33,747 nt of DNA from Armatimonadota bacterium (GCA_026392155.1 JAPLCP010000154.1:1-33747); one strand, 5' to 3'. Shown: positions 15,891 to 24,064, numbered from the stretch's first letter. The notes: generated by a model from the letters alone, not told the origin. Numbers and translations are program-made.

Positions 15891-16895
15891 ATGGCAATGA
15901 TTTGGGATCGGAGGCAGTGGCAACGGCAACGTCTAGTGGCACGCTTTCTGGAAGCGCAAGACACAAAAACCGCCCGGCGTAGCCTCATCCAGCTAGAGCA
16001 GCTTCTGGTGCCGCACTTGGAGCGCACGCTGGAGACCCAGGGGATTCGGGAGAGCGCTCTGAAGCAAGAGGCCCAAGGCAGGCTTCACCAGTGCCTCAGC
16101 CTGCTTCCCGAACAAGGAGCCCCGCTCCCCGATCTGGAGCGCCTGACGGAGTCGGTGGCCTACGAGTTTGCGGCGCAGCAGCTCAATGAGCGCAACCCTA
16201 GAAGGCGGCAGCTTCAGCTTCTTATTCTTTATGTTCTCCGCAACTGTGCCGACCGGTTTCAGCTCCGAAAAGATCCTAGTGGCCTTCTTCTCACGGGGAT
16301 GCAGAAAGCACGGCGACAGATAGGCAGCCCCCGCTGGAGTCGCCTGCAGGCCGAGCCCGTCGCGCTGGCTCGCCCCTTCCTACAGGGGCTAGATCTCCAG
16401 GCCGCCGACTACCTCCCCAAGCTTCTGGAGCGCTTACTGGGGGGAATGGGCCATCTGGTTCCGGTAATGCCACTGGTCTCCGTGGTGGCGGCGCTCAATG
16501 AAGTTCCTCAGCCTGTCTTGGCTTCGGTAGATGAGCGCTTGTTGCTCGCGGAGAAAATTGAGGCGGTCTATCTGCTACGCCAGCTCTGGGAGGAGCTTCA
16601 GACACTTCCGGTTCGCCAGCGCCTGATCCTGGTGCTCGGAGCACGCAACGAGGAGGGCAAGAGTCTACTCTTGCTCCTCACGGAGCAGGGAATTGTCTCG
16701 GAGGCGGAGCTAGCCCAGGCGCTGGAGATCGGGATACGCTCGTTCCCGCTCTTGTTGCGCGAGCTCCCCTGCGATGATGAGCGCCTCGCAGAGCTGGTCA
16801 AGCTCACACCCGAGAGTGTTCGTCACCACCGGCAGAGTGCACGCTACCAGATCCAGACCCAGCTTCAGCTCTGGGGGCAAGGTCACCCGTCATGA
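15891..16895 (+). CDS. Putative highly divergent sigma-70-like regulator
   Basis: With the start at 15891 the protein has 334 residues and is almost entirely helical. The frame also has ATGs at 15882 and 15897; 15891 is chosen because a TACAAT box ends 7 bases before it. The segment LWEELQTLPVRQRLILVLGARNEEGK and the final ELPCDDERLAELVKLTPESVRHHRQSARYQI resemble the LPxRQR and helix-turn-helix parts of sigma region 4. A large, unusual insert lies between them, and the N-terminal half has no recognisable region 2. The overlapping downstream gene is an anti-sigma-like zinc-finger membrane protein, which supports a sigma role. This is inferred by eye, and a novel DNA-binding regulator is an alternative. 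Confidence 0.55.
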   Translation: MAMIWDRRQWQRQRLVARFLEAQDTKTARRSLIQLEQLLVPHLERTLETQGIRESALKQEAQGRLHQCLSLLPEQGAPLPDLERLTESVAYEFAAQQLNERNPRRRQLQLLILYVLRNCADRFQLRKDPSGLLLTGMQKARRQIGSPRWSRLQAEPVALARPFLQGLDLQAADYLPKLLERLLGGMGHLVPVMPLVSVVAALNEVPQPVLASVDERLLLAEKIEAVYLLRQLWEELQTLPVRQRLILVLGARNEEGKSLLLLLTEQGIVSEAELAQALEIGIRSFPLLLRELPCDDERLAELVKLTPESVRHHRQSARYQIQTQLQLWGQGHPS

Positions 16896-18004
16896 ACGAG
16901 CTTAAGACAGTCTCGATGTTTTATCGCAGTGTTGTCGGGTTCACACCACATCCCAGCGACGAGCTTCTCCTAGGCTATGTCGAGGAGCGCGCAAACCTAC
17001 GGGAGAAGAGCCCGATTGAAGCGCACTTAGAGGCTTGTTTGCAGTGTCGGCAAGACTTTCAGATGCTCCAGCAACTTGCCAACACGCTTCCTTCTGCTCC
17101 CTCTCCCGCACTGGTAATGACGCAGGTGAAAGAGGAGCCTGAGACGCTGGACTCCCCGCCGCCTCTTCGCCTTTCTGTCGCGCCTCCGCTGGAAGTGCCC
17201 AGCGCTCCCGAGCCTGTTCCTATGCCTGAAAAAATCGCTCCCCCTCCGCCTAAAACACCACGTCGTGCTCCGGTAAAGCCTTCGGAGACGGTGGCTCGTC
17301 CCCGCCCGACACTGCTGATTGCCTCGCTCTTTCTGGGAGTCAATGCACTGGGGCTGGGCGCTATCTACGGCACGCTCTCCCGCCGTGCCCCGTCTCGCGT
17401 CACGCCAACGCCTGCCCCGGTGGTGGCGGAATCGGCGCCAAAGCCTGCGGGAAGTGTCGCGGTCATTCAGGCTGCCTATGAGCGACGCTTGGCGCAGGAT
17501 CAGGGCAAGATCGCCGCTCTGGAGAAACAAGTACAGGCACTTCGGAAAGCTCCTGCGCCTTCTGCACAGGCCAAGTCGCTCGCAGGAGAGCGTCTCCTAG
17601 ACCCAGGCACACTCACTCTGAACAAAGGCGGGAGTCGCTCGCTCTCCGTTCATCCCACGATTACCTGGAAGCCCGCCGCTCGTGCGCACCACTACGCTGT
17701 TGAGCTCACCGATGCCAGCGGAAAGTCCGTGGTCAAGACCCAGCTCCGGCGTGAGGAGTGGCGGGTTGCGGCGGCACTTCTGCGCGGCAAGACCTACCAC
17801 TGGAGCGCTACGCCCAAGGATCGCGACAATCGGCCTTTACCCACAGGTGAAACACGCACCGGCGATGTCATCATTGCCTCAGAAGAAGACGCTACCAAGC
17901 TCAGTGACCAGCTCAAAGCGCTTGCTGCTGAGCTAGAGCGCCTAGGCTTCAGCGCTGATGCCACCGCTCTCAAAGAGAGCGCTGAGATGGTTCTTAAAAA
18001 ATAA
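16892..18004 (+). CDS. Zinc-finger (zf-HC2-like) membrane anti-sigma-like protein
   Basis: The 370-residue protein has an N-terminal anti-sigma zinc finger, HLEACLQC (His45, Cys49, Cys52). A long proline-rich cytoplasmic linker follows (about 65-135), then one membrane segment at about 140-161 and a short coiled coil near 190-215. A beta-sandwich-like outer domain spans about 240-330 (TITWKPAARAHHYAVELTDASG...LRGKTYHWSATPKD, fibronectin-like), and a C-terminal helix ends the chain. The ATGA overlap with the previous gene gives translational coupling, as in sigma/anti-sigma pairs. The outer domain could sense an envelope or carbohydrate signal. The zinc finger and membrane segment are clear; the partner and signal are inferred. 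Confidence 0.75.
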   Translation: MNELKTVSMFYRSVVGFTPHPSDELLLGYVEERANLREKSPIEAHLEACLQCRQDFQMLQQLANTLPSAPSPALVMTQVKEEPETLDSPPPLRLSVAPPLEVPSAPEPVPMPEKIAPPPPKTPRRAPVKPSETVARPRPTLLIASLFLGVNALGLGAIYGTLSRRAPSRVTPTPAPVVAESAPKPAGSVAVIQAAYERRLAQDQGKIAALEKQVQALRKAPAPSAQAKSLAGERLLDPGTLTLNKGGSRSLSVHPTITWKPAARAHHYAVELTDASGKSVVKTQLRREEWRVAAALLRGKTYHWSATPKDRDNRPLPTGETRTGDVIIASEEDATKLSDQLKALAAELERLGFSADATALKESAEMVLKK

Positions 18005-18007
18005 AGT

Positions 18008-18035
18008 CGGGGGCAACTTGCCCCCGGCTCTTATT
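18008..18035. terminator. Bidirectional hairpin terminator between convergent genes
   Basis: CGGGGGC (18008-18014) and GCCCCCG (18020-18026) pair around AACTT. T-rich stretches lie on both sides, so it can stop both the anti-sigma-like gene (plus) and the small secreted peptide gene (minus). Confidence 0.75.
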
Positions 18036-18042
18036 CTTATCT

Positions 18043-18165
18043 TTACTTCCCAGCCCCGGTGAGCGGCTTACCATCCGGGCCCACAGCAGCGCCGCCATTT
18101 AGGGTCGCAGGTGCGGCATTACCTGCTGCTCCGGAGACGATCAATGCAAAGATGCAAATTTTCAT
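18043..18165 (-). CDS. 40-residue secreted peptide downstream of DUF1559 gene
   Basis: A short gene of 40 codons starts at ATG 18165, 17 bases after the DUF1559 stop codon. Its N-terminus is Lys plus a hydrophobic core (MKICIFALIVSGAAGNAA), a good signal peptide. The mature part is about 22 residues long, rich in Gly, Ala and Pro, and contains GPDGKPLTGAGK. The convergent terminator lies directly after it. Too small for domain recognition, it resembles in position the small lipoprotein that follows the first DUF1559/TPR pair. It could be a pilin accessory, but that is inferred. Confidence 0.6.
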   Translation of the reverse strand: MKICIFALIVSGAAGNAAPATLNGGAAVGPDGKPLTGAGK

Positions 18166-18182
18166 CGTTTTTACTCTATTGT

Positions 18183-18932
18183 TTACGGCGTACAGTAAGC
18201 CACGCCGGGATTCCTTAGAACACTACTGTCTTCGTCCTTAGGAAAGTGTGCCAAGGCTTTGGTTCCACCCGAGCGGTACCACTTCGCATGGCCATCGGCG
18301 AAGGGGAGGTTGTAGCCTTTTGAGTGGGGCATGTAGTTGGCCGGGTTGACTTCGTAGGCAATCACGTCGTCACAGCGGCCAGGAATCGGGCGCAGGTAGG
18401 CACGGTTAAAGACAAAGCCTTTGCCGCTCTCCCGTCCGATGTAGAGATTTGCAGGTGCCACTATAGACGCGAGGGCGAGTCCCTGTGGCAGAAAGACATT
18501 CCCGTTAAAGTGATAGCCAATATTAGGAGCCGCTGTTCTTAGAGTACCATTGGGGATATTGGTGGGACAGAGCCAGATCTGCTCGTTTTTCGTATAGGGC
18601 AAAACCCGGTCTTTGTAGTTCCAGCCAAACGAGTTGACGATCCCGGAGCCCACTACAGGCATACCATCTACGGGCTGCCCTCCCAAGGCAGCATAGCTGG
18701 TGCCATCATACGACTGTGAGGGGAATGTCTCATCGTAGTCTTGGACATACATCATCATGGCGGTGCCAATCTGCTTCAAGTTAGACAAACAGACACTCTG
18801 GCGGGCTTTTTCACGAGCCTGAGCAAAAACAGGGAAGAGAATAGCGGCGAGAATCGCGATAATCGCGATCACGACGAGAAGTTCAATCAGCGTAAAGGCT
18901 CTCCGAGGAGAGGAGTAGGAAATGTTCTTCAT
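18183..18932 (-). CDS. DUF1559 pseudopilin-like protein with prepilin-type N-terminus
   Basis: The frame is open back to 19097, but the start is set at 18932. A strong Shine-Dalgarno sequence (AAGGAGG) lies 9 bases upstream and the protein then begins with a short basic leader. The 249-residue product carries [20 protein letters not shown], and the first 32 residues of its pilin helix and the following FAQAREKAR match the DUF1559 protein at 6961. Near the C-terminus is the signature [16 protein letters not shown]. The residue before the cleavage point is Ala (RRA/FTLIE). The promoter TTGCAC-18-TATACT (19027 to 18998) gives a leader of about 58 bases. It diverges from the GH51 gene and is followed by the 40-residue secreted peptide. 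Confidence 0.9.
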   Translation of the reverse strand: MKNISYSSPRRAFTLIELLVVIAIIAILAAILFPVFAQAREKARQSVCLSNLKQIGTAMMMYVQDYDETFPSQSYDGTSYAALGGQPVDGMPVVGSGIVNSFGWNYKDRVLPYTKNEQIWLCPTNIPNGTLRTAAPNIGYHFNGNVFLPQGLALASIVAPANLYIGRESGKGFVFNRAYLRPIPGRCDDVIAYEVNPANYMPHSKGYNLPFADGHAKWYRSGGTKALAHFPKDEDSSVLRNPGVAYCTP

Positions 18933-18997
18933 GGAAACTGGCCTCCTTGGCCAGATAGACATTGAGATCAAACAGTGAACCAATACCAACCGCCGCC

Positions 18998-19027
18998 AGT
19001 ATAACCGAATTGCAATGTTTAGTGCAA
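18998..19027 (-). promoter_or_regulatory. Promoter of the second DUF1559 gene with overlapping inverted repeat
   Basis: On the minus strand TTGCAC (19027-19022), an 18-bp spacer and TATACT (19003-18998) form a sigma70-like promoter. TTGCA (19010-19014) and TGCAA (19023-19027) are inverted repeats with an 8-base gap that covers its -35 box. The repeat also lies about 17-35 bases upstream of the TATAAT box of the GH51 gene. A repressor bound here could control both directions. Confidence 0.5.
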
Positions 19028-19043
19028 CCGATTTTTCTGAGGG

Positions 19044-19049
19044 TATAAT
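19044..19049 (+). promoter_or_regulatory. -10 box (TATAAT), leaderless promoter of the GH51 gene
   Basis: TATAAT ends 7 bases before the ATG at 19057. It falls inside the longer open frame that begins at 19015, so it argues for the later start. Confidence 0.65.
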
Positions 19050-19056
19050 TCCCGCC

Positions 19057-20505
19057 ATGAACACGCTCTCTCTCCATCCCGACGAAGCTGTCACCACGAT
19101 CTCCCGGCATATCTACGGTCACTTCTCTGAGCACCTGGGCCGCTGCATCTACGGGGGCTTTTGGAACGCCGACGATACCTTTCGTGAGGATGTGATCGAG
19201 GCCCTTAAAGAGATCCAGATTCCCAACCTGCGCTGGCCTGGCGGCTGCTTTGCTGATGAGTACCACTGGCGCGATGGGATCGGTCCCCGTGAGAGCCGCC
19301 CGAGCATGGTCAACACCAACTGGGGCGGGGTCACCGAGAACAATCACTTTGGCACGCATGAGTTCTTGGATCTTTGTGAGCGGCTAGAGACTGAGGCCTA
19401 TATCTGCGGCAATGTGGGCAGCGGCACCGTGCAGGAGCTGGCCGAGTGGGTGGAGTACGTCAACTTCGATGGCATCTCGCCCCGCGCCGACGAGCGGCGG
19501 GCCAATGGCCGAGAGACGCCATGGAATGTCAAGTACTGGGGCGTCGGCAATGAGAGCTGGGGCTGTGGCGGCAACATGCGCCCTGAGTTCTATGCCGATG
19601 AGTTCCGTCGCTACGCCACGTACTGCCGCAACTACGGTGGCAACCGGCTCTATAAGATCGCCTGCGGTGCTAATGTGGACGACTACCACTGGACGGAAGC
19701 ACTACTCAAGAACACCCCACACCACATGATGCAGGGGCTCTCGCTTCACTACTACACCACCAACTGGAACGAGAAAGGCCCCGCCACGGGCTTTGGTGAG
19801 GCTGCCTGGTTTGACACGCTCCAGCGGACGTTCAAGATGGGTGAGCTTTTGGAGCGCCACGGTGCCCTGATGGACCACTACGACCCCCAGCGCAAGATCG
19901 GGCTGATCGTGGATGAGTGGGGCACGTGGTTTGATGTCGAGCCCGGCACGAACCCCGGCTTTCTCTACCAGCAGAACACCCTCAGAGACGCGCTGGTCGC
20001 GGGGATTCACTTGCATCTGTTCCATAGCCACGCCGAGCGGGTACACATGGCAAATCTGGCGCAGACCATCAATGTCTTGCAAGCCGTGCTCCTCACCGAT
20101 GGCCCGACGCTGATTAAAACCCCGACGTGGCATGTCTTTGAGATGTACAAAGGCCACCAGGATGCGCTCCATATCCCGCTACACCTAAGCTGCAGCGAGT
20201 ACACCCTGGAGGGCAAGACGCTTCCCGCGCTCCATGCCTCCGCGTCCAAGGCCGCCGATGGCAGTGTGCTGCTCACGCTCTGCAACCTCCACCCGACAGA
20301 GGCGCAGTTGCTCACGGTGAACCTCGGCACTGACTTTGCCTCCGTGACAGGCCGCACACTGACGGCAAGTACTCTGGATGCCCATAACACGGCGATGAGC
20401 CCCCATACCGTTGCACCACAGCCTCTGGTTGGAGCAATCCTCTCGAGCAACACGCTTCGCTTAGAAGTTCCCGCCGCCTCCGTGACAGCGATAATACTAA
20501 ATTAA
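19057..20505 (+). CDS. abfA: Glycoside hydrolase family 51 alpha-L-arabinofuranosidase
   Basis: The protein has 482 residues from ATG 19057, chosen over the in-frame ATG at 19015 because of the TATAAT box at 19044. It begins with [20 protein letters not shown], the conserved GH51 start. [12 protein letters not shown] contains the acid/base Glu166, and [11 protein letters not shown] contains the nucleophile Glu287. The C-terminal beta domain holds about 100 residues. It should release arabinose from arabinan, arabinoxylan or their oligosaccharides and looks cytoplasmic (no signal peptide). It diverges from the second DUF1559 gene, and the transcript ends at the 20519-20552 terminator. Confidence 0.93.
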   Translation: MNTLSLHPDEAVTTISRHIYGHFSEHLGRCIYGGFWNADDTFREDVIEALKEIQIPNLRWPGGCFADEYHWRDGIGPRESRPSMVNTNWGGVTENNHFGTHEFLDLCERLETEAYICGNVGSGTVQELAEWVEYVNFDGISPRADERRANGRETPWNVKYWGVGNESWGCGGNMRPEFYADEFRRYATYCRNYGGNRLYKIACGANVDDYHWTEALLKNTPHHMMQGLSLHYYTTNWNEKGPATGFGEAAWFDTLQRTFKMGELLERHGALMDHYDPQRKIGLIVDEWGTWFDVEPGTNPGFLYQQNTLRDALVAGIHLHLFHSHAERVHMANLAQTINVLQAVLLTDGPTLIKTPTWHVFEMYKGHQDALHIPLHLSCSEYTLEGKTLPALHASASKAADGSVLLTLCNLHPTEAQLLTVNLGTDFASVTGRTLTASTLDAHNTAMSPHTVAPQPLVGAILSSNTLRLEVPAASVTAIILN

Positions 20506-20518
20506 GCTTAAACTGGTA

Positions 20519-20552
20519 AGACTACTCGTTAATGATGAGTAGTCTAGTTTTT
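20519..20552 (+). terminator. Rho-independent terminator after the GH51 gene
   Basis: AGACTACTC (20519-20527) and GAGTAGTCT (20537-20545) form perfect 9-bp arms with a 9-base loop, followed by AGTTTTTGTT. Confidence 0.85.
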
Positions 20553-20597
20553 GTTGCATCTTAAACCAAGAATGTTACCAACAAAATTAGTTTAAAT

Positions 20598-20614
20598 TAC
20601 CACAAGAAGTGGTA
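20598..20614. promoter_or_regulatory. Inverted repeat upstream of the phosphatase-like gene
   Basis: TACCAC (20598-20603) and GTGGTA (20609-20614) form a perfect 6-bp inverted repeat with an AAGAA gap, overlapping a possible -10-like TATAAG (20613-20618). It lies in the 177-base gap before the phosphatase-like gene and could be an operator. The rest of that gap is AT-rich and shows nothing else clear. Confidence 0.3.
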
Positions 20615-20682
20615 TAAGCATCCCCTGATCTCTACAGGAATCGCAAGAAGCGCAACGATGCAAACTTGGAAGTTGGGATGTT

Positions 20683-21222
20683 ATGAAGAAGGTGTGCTCA
20701 CTCTTTGCCAGCCCCATGGCGGCGATGCTCTTACGAATAAAAGTACGGCGCTCTGTGCGAGTTCGACAGGTCGCCGAGGATCTTTTTTATGGAGGAGTCC
20801 CCTCCAAGGCTCAGCTTCAGGTTCTCAAGGCACGAGGGATTCAGCAAATCGTGGACCTGCGCCAGTCTTTTGAGATCATGGGGAATGAGGCGACACTCTG
20901 TCAGGAAATCGGACTAGACTATATCTTGGTGTCAATGGATGAAGAACTCCCGGACTTTCCCACGGTCGAGCGGCTCCTAACACTCCTTTGTGCTGCCCCA
21001 ACTTATCTCCACTGCTGCCAGGACTGTGACCGTTCGGGAGCGATTGTTGCGCTCTACCGGACGGTTGTGCAGGGCTGGGAGCTCTCTCGTGCTGGTGTAG
21101 AACTACTGTGGGGCGGCTTCAACCCACGCTTCGAGGTCCTCGCCCGTGATATCTGCTTTTACACCCACCAGCTTAAGCGCACGCCGTCGGTGCATGCCCT
21201 CCAGCAAGCTGCCTCGGCGTAA
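20683..21222 (+). CDS. Dual-specificity/tyrosine-phosphatase-like protein
   Basis: The 179-residue protein has the fold pattern of DSP-type phosphatases: VRQVAEDLFYGGVPSKAQLQVLKARGIQQIVDLR at about 27-60, a loop MDEELPDF that can supply the general acid, and the active-site loop YLHCCQDCDRSGAIVALYR. This gives a Cys-x5-Arg signature. The usual Gly of HCxxGxDR is Asp here and a second Cys follows the likely nucleophile, so the active site is unusual. The N-terminal 25 residues are hydrophobic and basic, and later ATGs at 20716 and 20725 are possible starts. It may act on phosphotyrosine or inositol phosphates; the substrate is unknown. Confidence 0.7.
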   Translation: MKKVCSLFASPMAAMLLRIKVRRSVRVRQVAEDLFYGGVPSKAQLQVLKARGIQQIVDLRQSFEIMGNEATLCQEIGLDYILVSMDEELPDFPTVERLLTLLCAAPTYLHCCQDCDRSGAIVALYRTVVQGWELSRAGVELLWGGFNPRFEVLARDICFYTHQLKRTPSVHALQQAASA

Positions 21223-21555
21223 AAATTTCTTTCCGCACTGTATTCTTTTTGGCGTGTCCCATGCTCTATCCTAAGAGGAAGCAAGAATATAAGCCGAAAA
21301 GACAAGCCATTCAAAAAGGCACGACCAGCGATGCCTTCTTTGAAGAGCTGGGAAACCAGTGCTGTGCTTCGGTTCATGGCCCCCGCACCCGGAGGCACGA
21401 AGAAGCCTGACGAATCTGGGACAAAGCAAGTGATCAAAAAATCTGGGCCTGGCAGCACCGCGATCAGCACACCGGATTAACAGAGAATCGGCTAAATAGC
21501 TGAGGAAATCCCCCGGAAAAACACTTATAACAAGTCTGTAGTAAGGGGGCACTTT
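21223..21555. other. Gap without a clear gene between phosphatase-like gene and orphan gene
   Basis: These 333 bases hold no recognised gene and no strong terminator. Two short overlapping open frames exist on the plus strand in different frames, at 21261-21410 and 21331-21480, both 49 codons. The second has the more natural amino-acid composition and is listed separately at low confidence. The end of the gap carries the GGGGG Shine-Dalgarno sequence of the following gene. Confidence 0.6.
21331..21480 (+). CDS. Possible small protein, 49 residues, low confidence
   Basis: ATG 21331 opens a frame of 49 codons ending in TAA. The product is basic and rich in Pro, Gly, Ser and Lys (MAPAPGGTKKPDESGTKQ in its middle), with no membrane segment. 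AAAAAGG lies 12 bases upstream of the ATG, which is a poor Shine-Dalgarno spacing. The frame is open further upstream without another ATG. No homologue is recognised. It could be the remnant of a longer gene. Confidence 0.25.
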   Translation: MPSLKSWETSAVLRFMAPAPGGTKKPDESGTKQVIKKSGPGSTAISTPD

Positions 21556-23424
21556 ATGCGAGGCCATGTTCTAAATTTAGTTCAGACGGCAGGAGTCTAT
21601 CCTGCTGAGCCGTTCAATGGGATGCAGATCACGTACTCCATCTCAGGGGCATTTATTAGCAAGGTGACAGATACGCCTGGTTTTACCACGCGTCGGGCAC
21701 TCGAAGGCGCTCTGGGTAATGGAGCGCTGAGAGTGACGGGCAAAGCAACCATGACAGGAGGCTTTGGAGCCGATGTGATTGTCACCGTACAAGCCAGTGG
21801 TGAGGTGAAGACCTTCCGAAAGTACATCAAGGCGGGCGAGAGCACTGATTTTGATCTGACGGCACCAATTGGGGCAGTGACTCAGAAGGGAAGCGTCCGC
21901 ATTTCCATGACGGGCTCTTATAATGTCGGAACCCGTGGGCTGGAGGTCTCGGCGTTTCTGGGGACAAAGAAACCCGATGTCGTCGATACTAAGCCGACTT
22001 CCCCGCCGCTGAGTGCCAATGCACGGCTCAATGCGATCCTGAATCGCTATCTGTCGGAGATTCCGAAGGGCTACACAGGGCTGGGCGGCAATCTCACCAA
22101 TATTGCCAGCTCGATTCCCTTCACATCGCGCTTTGACAACTGGGTCTGTGGAGCCTATCAGGCGCGGGTTCTGGCGCTGCTCGACTCGATCAAGTGGAGC
22201 CCCGACCCAAAGATCCGTGCTCTGCTCGATGGCTTTGACTACGGGCCCGTGGAGGCTCCGGGGATGCTCTGGACGCTCTTTCCTCACCAGGCGGTGGTGA
22301 TCTATCCCAAGGGCAGTGACTGGATCACCGATGGCATCGTGCTGGATCCTTGGATGACCCAGACTCCCAAGTCATATACCACGGCGGAGTGGGCGCAGAT
22401 CCACAGCTACGGGAGCTACTGGGGAATTCGCGGCAGTAGTGCCTACGATGGCAAGCCCGAGTACCCGACCGTGGGGGGCAACTATGTCAACCCTAGCCAG
22501 CGCTCGCTCACCGACGACGAGCGAAAGTGGGTCTCGGAGCTGCCACAGGTGGATAAAGAAAAGCTCAAGAGTGTCCAGGATCCGAACCTGCGGACACTTC
22601 TGATCCGTAATGGCTTCAAGCAGCGCAAGCTCACTGGAGTGGCGATTGTCAACTGCCCCGTGAATGTGGCGCTGGTGGACAGTGCGGGAAAGACTGTCGG
22701 CTACACAGAGCATGGCTATGTTGGGGAGATCGGCGGCGCGACGGTAGAGCGGATTCAGAAAGCCCCTGGCGATTGGTGGAGCCTCGTGCGGTTCGATCCG
22801 ACCAAACGCCTTCAGCTTCGCCTTAGTGCTACCAGCTCCGGGCCAGTTGAGGTCATTATCGCACACGGGATGGATCGCGACGAGCGTACTGCCTCGCGCT
22901 ACACAGCACGTGTCGCAACCGGCGAGCGTTTAGAGACCGACACCGCGCGACCAAAAGCCACTCTGTCGGGGGCTGGCAAGAGCTACGCGCCCAGCACTCT
23001 CCGTGAGAATTCGACACCGTCGTTAAACCCCGTGCCAGCACCTGCGCCCGAGGTCGCACTCTACGACAACAACAATATTGGGGGAGTTCTGAATGGGCCA
23101 ACAGGGACGCTCTGGCTGACGTTTCCTCAGGCGGTCAATGTCACCCGGATCGAGACCTATCACTGGAATGGAGGGCGTGGTGCCGCGCCGGGGACGATTG
23201 CTTTGGTGGAGAAGTCGAGCGGCAAGACCTACGGCCCTTGGAGCGCCACGAGTTCATCGGGGCAGGGTGGTGCCCTCAATGTCTACTGGCGCGTCCAGCC
23301 CAACGCCGTGATCCCCGCAGGAACCTATAAAGTCATCGTCTCCTCGCCCCAGACTTGGTCGCACAACCCCGAGTCCAAAAACTGTGGCTTCGTCCGCCTC
23401 TGGGGCCGCGCCCCTGGTCGCTAG
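21556..23424 (+). CDS. Large protein of unknown function with C-terminal beta-sandwich-like domain
   Basis: The 622-residue protein is not recognised as a whole. An N-terminal beta-rich part (about 15-140) is followed by a central region (about 150-330) with GAYQARVLALLDSIKW and LFPHQAVVIYPKGSDWITDGIVLDPWM. The pattern of GNL..., CGAYQ, H and D suggests a possible papain-like or transglutaminase-like fold, but this is a guess. The C-terminal part (about 495-620: ALYDNNNIGGVLNGPTGTLWLTFPQ, then IETYHWNGGRG and a closing GFVRLWG) looks like a carbohydrate-binding or discoidin-like beta-sandwich. No signal peptide is visible. GGGGG lies 6 bases before the ATG. It shares the palindromic CTAG with the convergent uracil-DNA glycosylase gene as overlapping stop codons. 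Confidence 0.7.
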   Translation: MRGHVLNLVQTAGVYPAEPFNGMQITYSISGAFISKVTDTPGFTTRRALEGALGNGALRVTGKATMTGGFGADVIVTVQASGEVKTFRKYIKAGESTDFDLTAPIGAVTQKGSVRISMTGSYNVGTRGLEVSAFLGTKKPDVVDTKPTSPPLSANARLNAILNRYLSEIPKGYTGLGGNLTNIASSIPFTSRFDNWVCGAYQARVLALLDSIKWSPDPKIRALLDGFDYGPVEAPGMLWTLFPHQAVVIYPKGSDWITDGIVLDPWMTQTPKSYTTAEWAQIHSYGSYWGIRGSSAYDGKPEYPTVGGNYVNPSQRSLTDDERKWVSELPQVDKEKLKSVQDPNLRTLLIRNGFKQRKLTGVAIVNCPVNVALVDSAGKTVGYTEHGYVGEIGGATVERIQKAPGDWWSLVRFDPTKRLQLRLSATSSGPVEVIIAHGMDRDERTASRYTARVATGERLETDTARPKATLSGAGKSYAPSTLRENSTPSLNPVPAPAPEVALYDNNNIGGVLNGPTGTLWLTFPQAVNVTRIETYHWNGGRGAAPGTIALVEKSSGKTYGPWSATSSSGQGGALNVYWRVQPNAVIPAGTYKVIVSSPQTWSHNPESKNCGFVRLWGRAPGR

Positions 23425-24056
23425 AACAATGTCCTCGGGGGCTCTTTCTTTGCCTCGACGACTTTCTTTCGGGCGGCTTCGATGTCTGCAATCAGTAGCT
23501 CGCGGGCGTGGTCGTAGGCGGCTCCTTCTTGGCGGAGAATGTAGGCAGGATGGAGAGCGGCGATGGCGTAGGGAGCGTACCGGCTCTCGAAAAACTGGCC
23601 GCGCTCGCTGGTGATCTTGAAGCCGCGCTTGATCACCATGCTCGCGGAGGGGCCACCGAGGCAGAGGATGACGAGGGGCTGCACCGTGCCTAAAATCGGC
23701 TCCAGCCAGCCTGTCACGCAGGCGCTGGCTTCATCGGCGGTGGGCGGGCGGTTTTGCAGGCGGCCTGTCTCTCCGATAAGAGTCGGGCGGCAGCGGACGA
23801 CATTGGTGATAAAGATATGCTTGCGCGTGATCCCGCAGGCGTAGAGGCACTCGTCCAGAAGCTGACCTGCGCGACCGACAAACGGACGGCCTGTCTTGTC
23901 TTCTGTCTCGCCCGGCCCCTCCCCGACCAATACCAGCGGGCTATTGGGGTTGCCCTCGCCAAAGACCACATTGGTGCGCGTCTCCCACAGCCCACAGCCC
24001 TGGCAGTTATGGGCCTCTTCGCGCAGGGCCTCAATCCGTTGTTCTTTCTCCGTCAT
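23421..24056 (-). CDS. Family 4 (type 4) uracil-DNA glycosylase
   Basis: The 211-residue protein has the 4Fe-4S cysteines of family 4 enzymes: Cys18 and Cys21 (CQGC), Cys89 (VVRC) and Cys113 (SACV). Motif A is GEGPGETEDKTGRPFVGRAG at about 45-64, and motif B is LHPAYILR at 168-175. It removes uracil from DNA at the start of base excision repair. A TACAAT box ends 8 bases before the ATG and no Shine-Dalgarno sequence is seen. The gene converges on the 622-residue orphan with the two stop codons overlapping at CTAG. Confidence 0.92.
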   Translation of the reverse strand: MTEKEQRIEALREEAHNCQGCGLWETRTNVVFGEGNPNSPLVLVGEGPGETEDKTGRPFVGRAGQLLDECLYACGITRKHIFITNVVRCRPTLIGETGRLQNRPPTADEASACVTGWLEPILGTVQPLVILCLGGPSASMVIKRGFKITSERGQFFESRYAPYAIAALHPAYILRQEGAAYDHARELLIADIEAARKKVVEAKKEPPRTLF

Positions 24057-24064
24057 AGGGCTCT

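Noticed and set aside
18933-19097. Upstream extension of the second DUF1559 gene to 19097
   Set aside because: The extra 55 residues precede the pilin leader and include the promoter region, while a strong Shine-Dalgarno sequence supports 18932.
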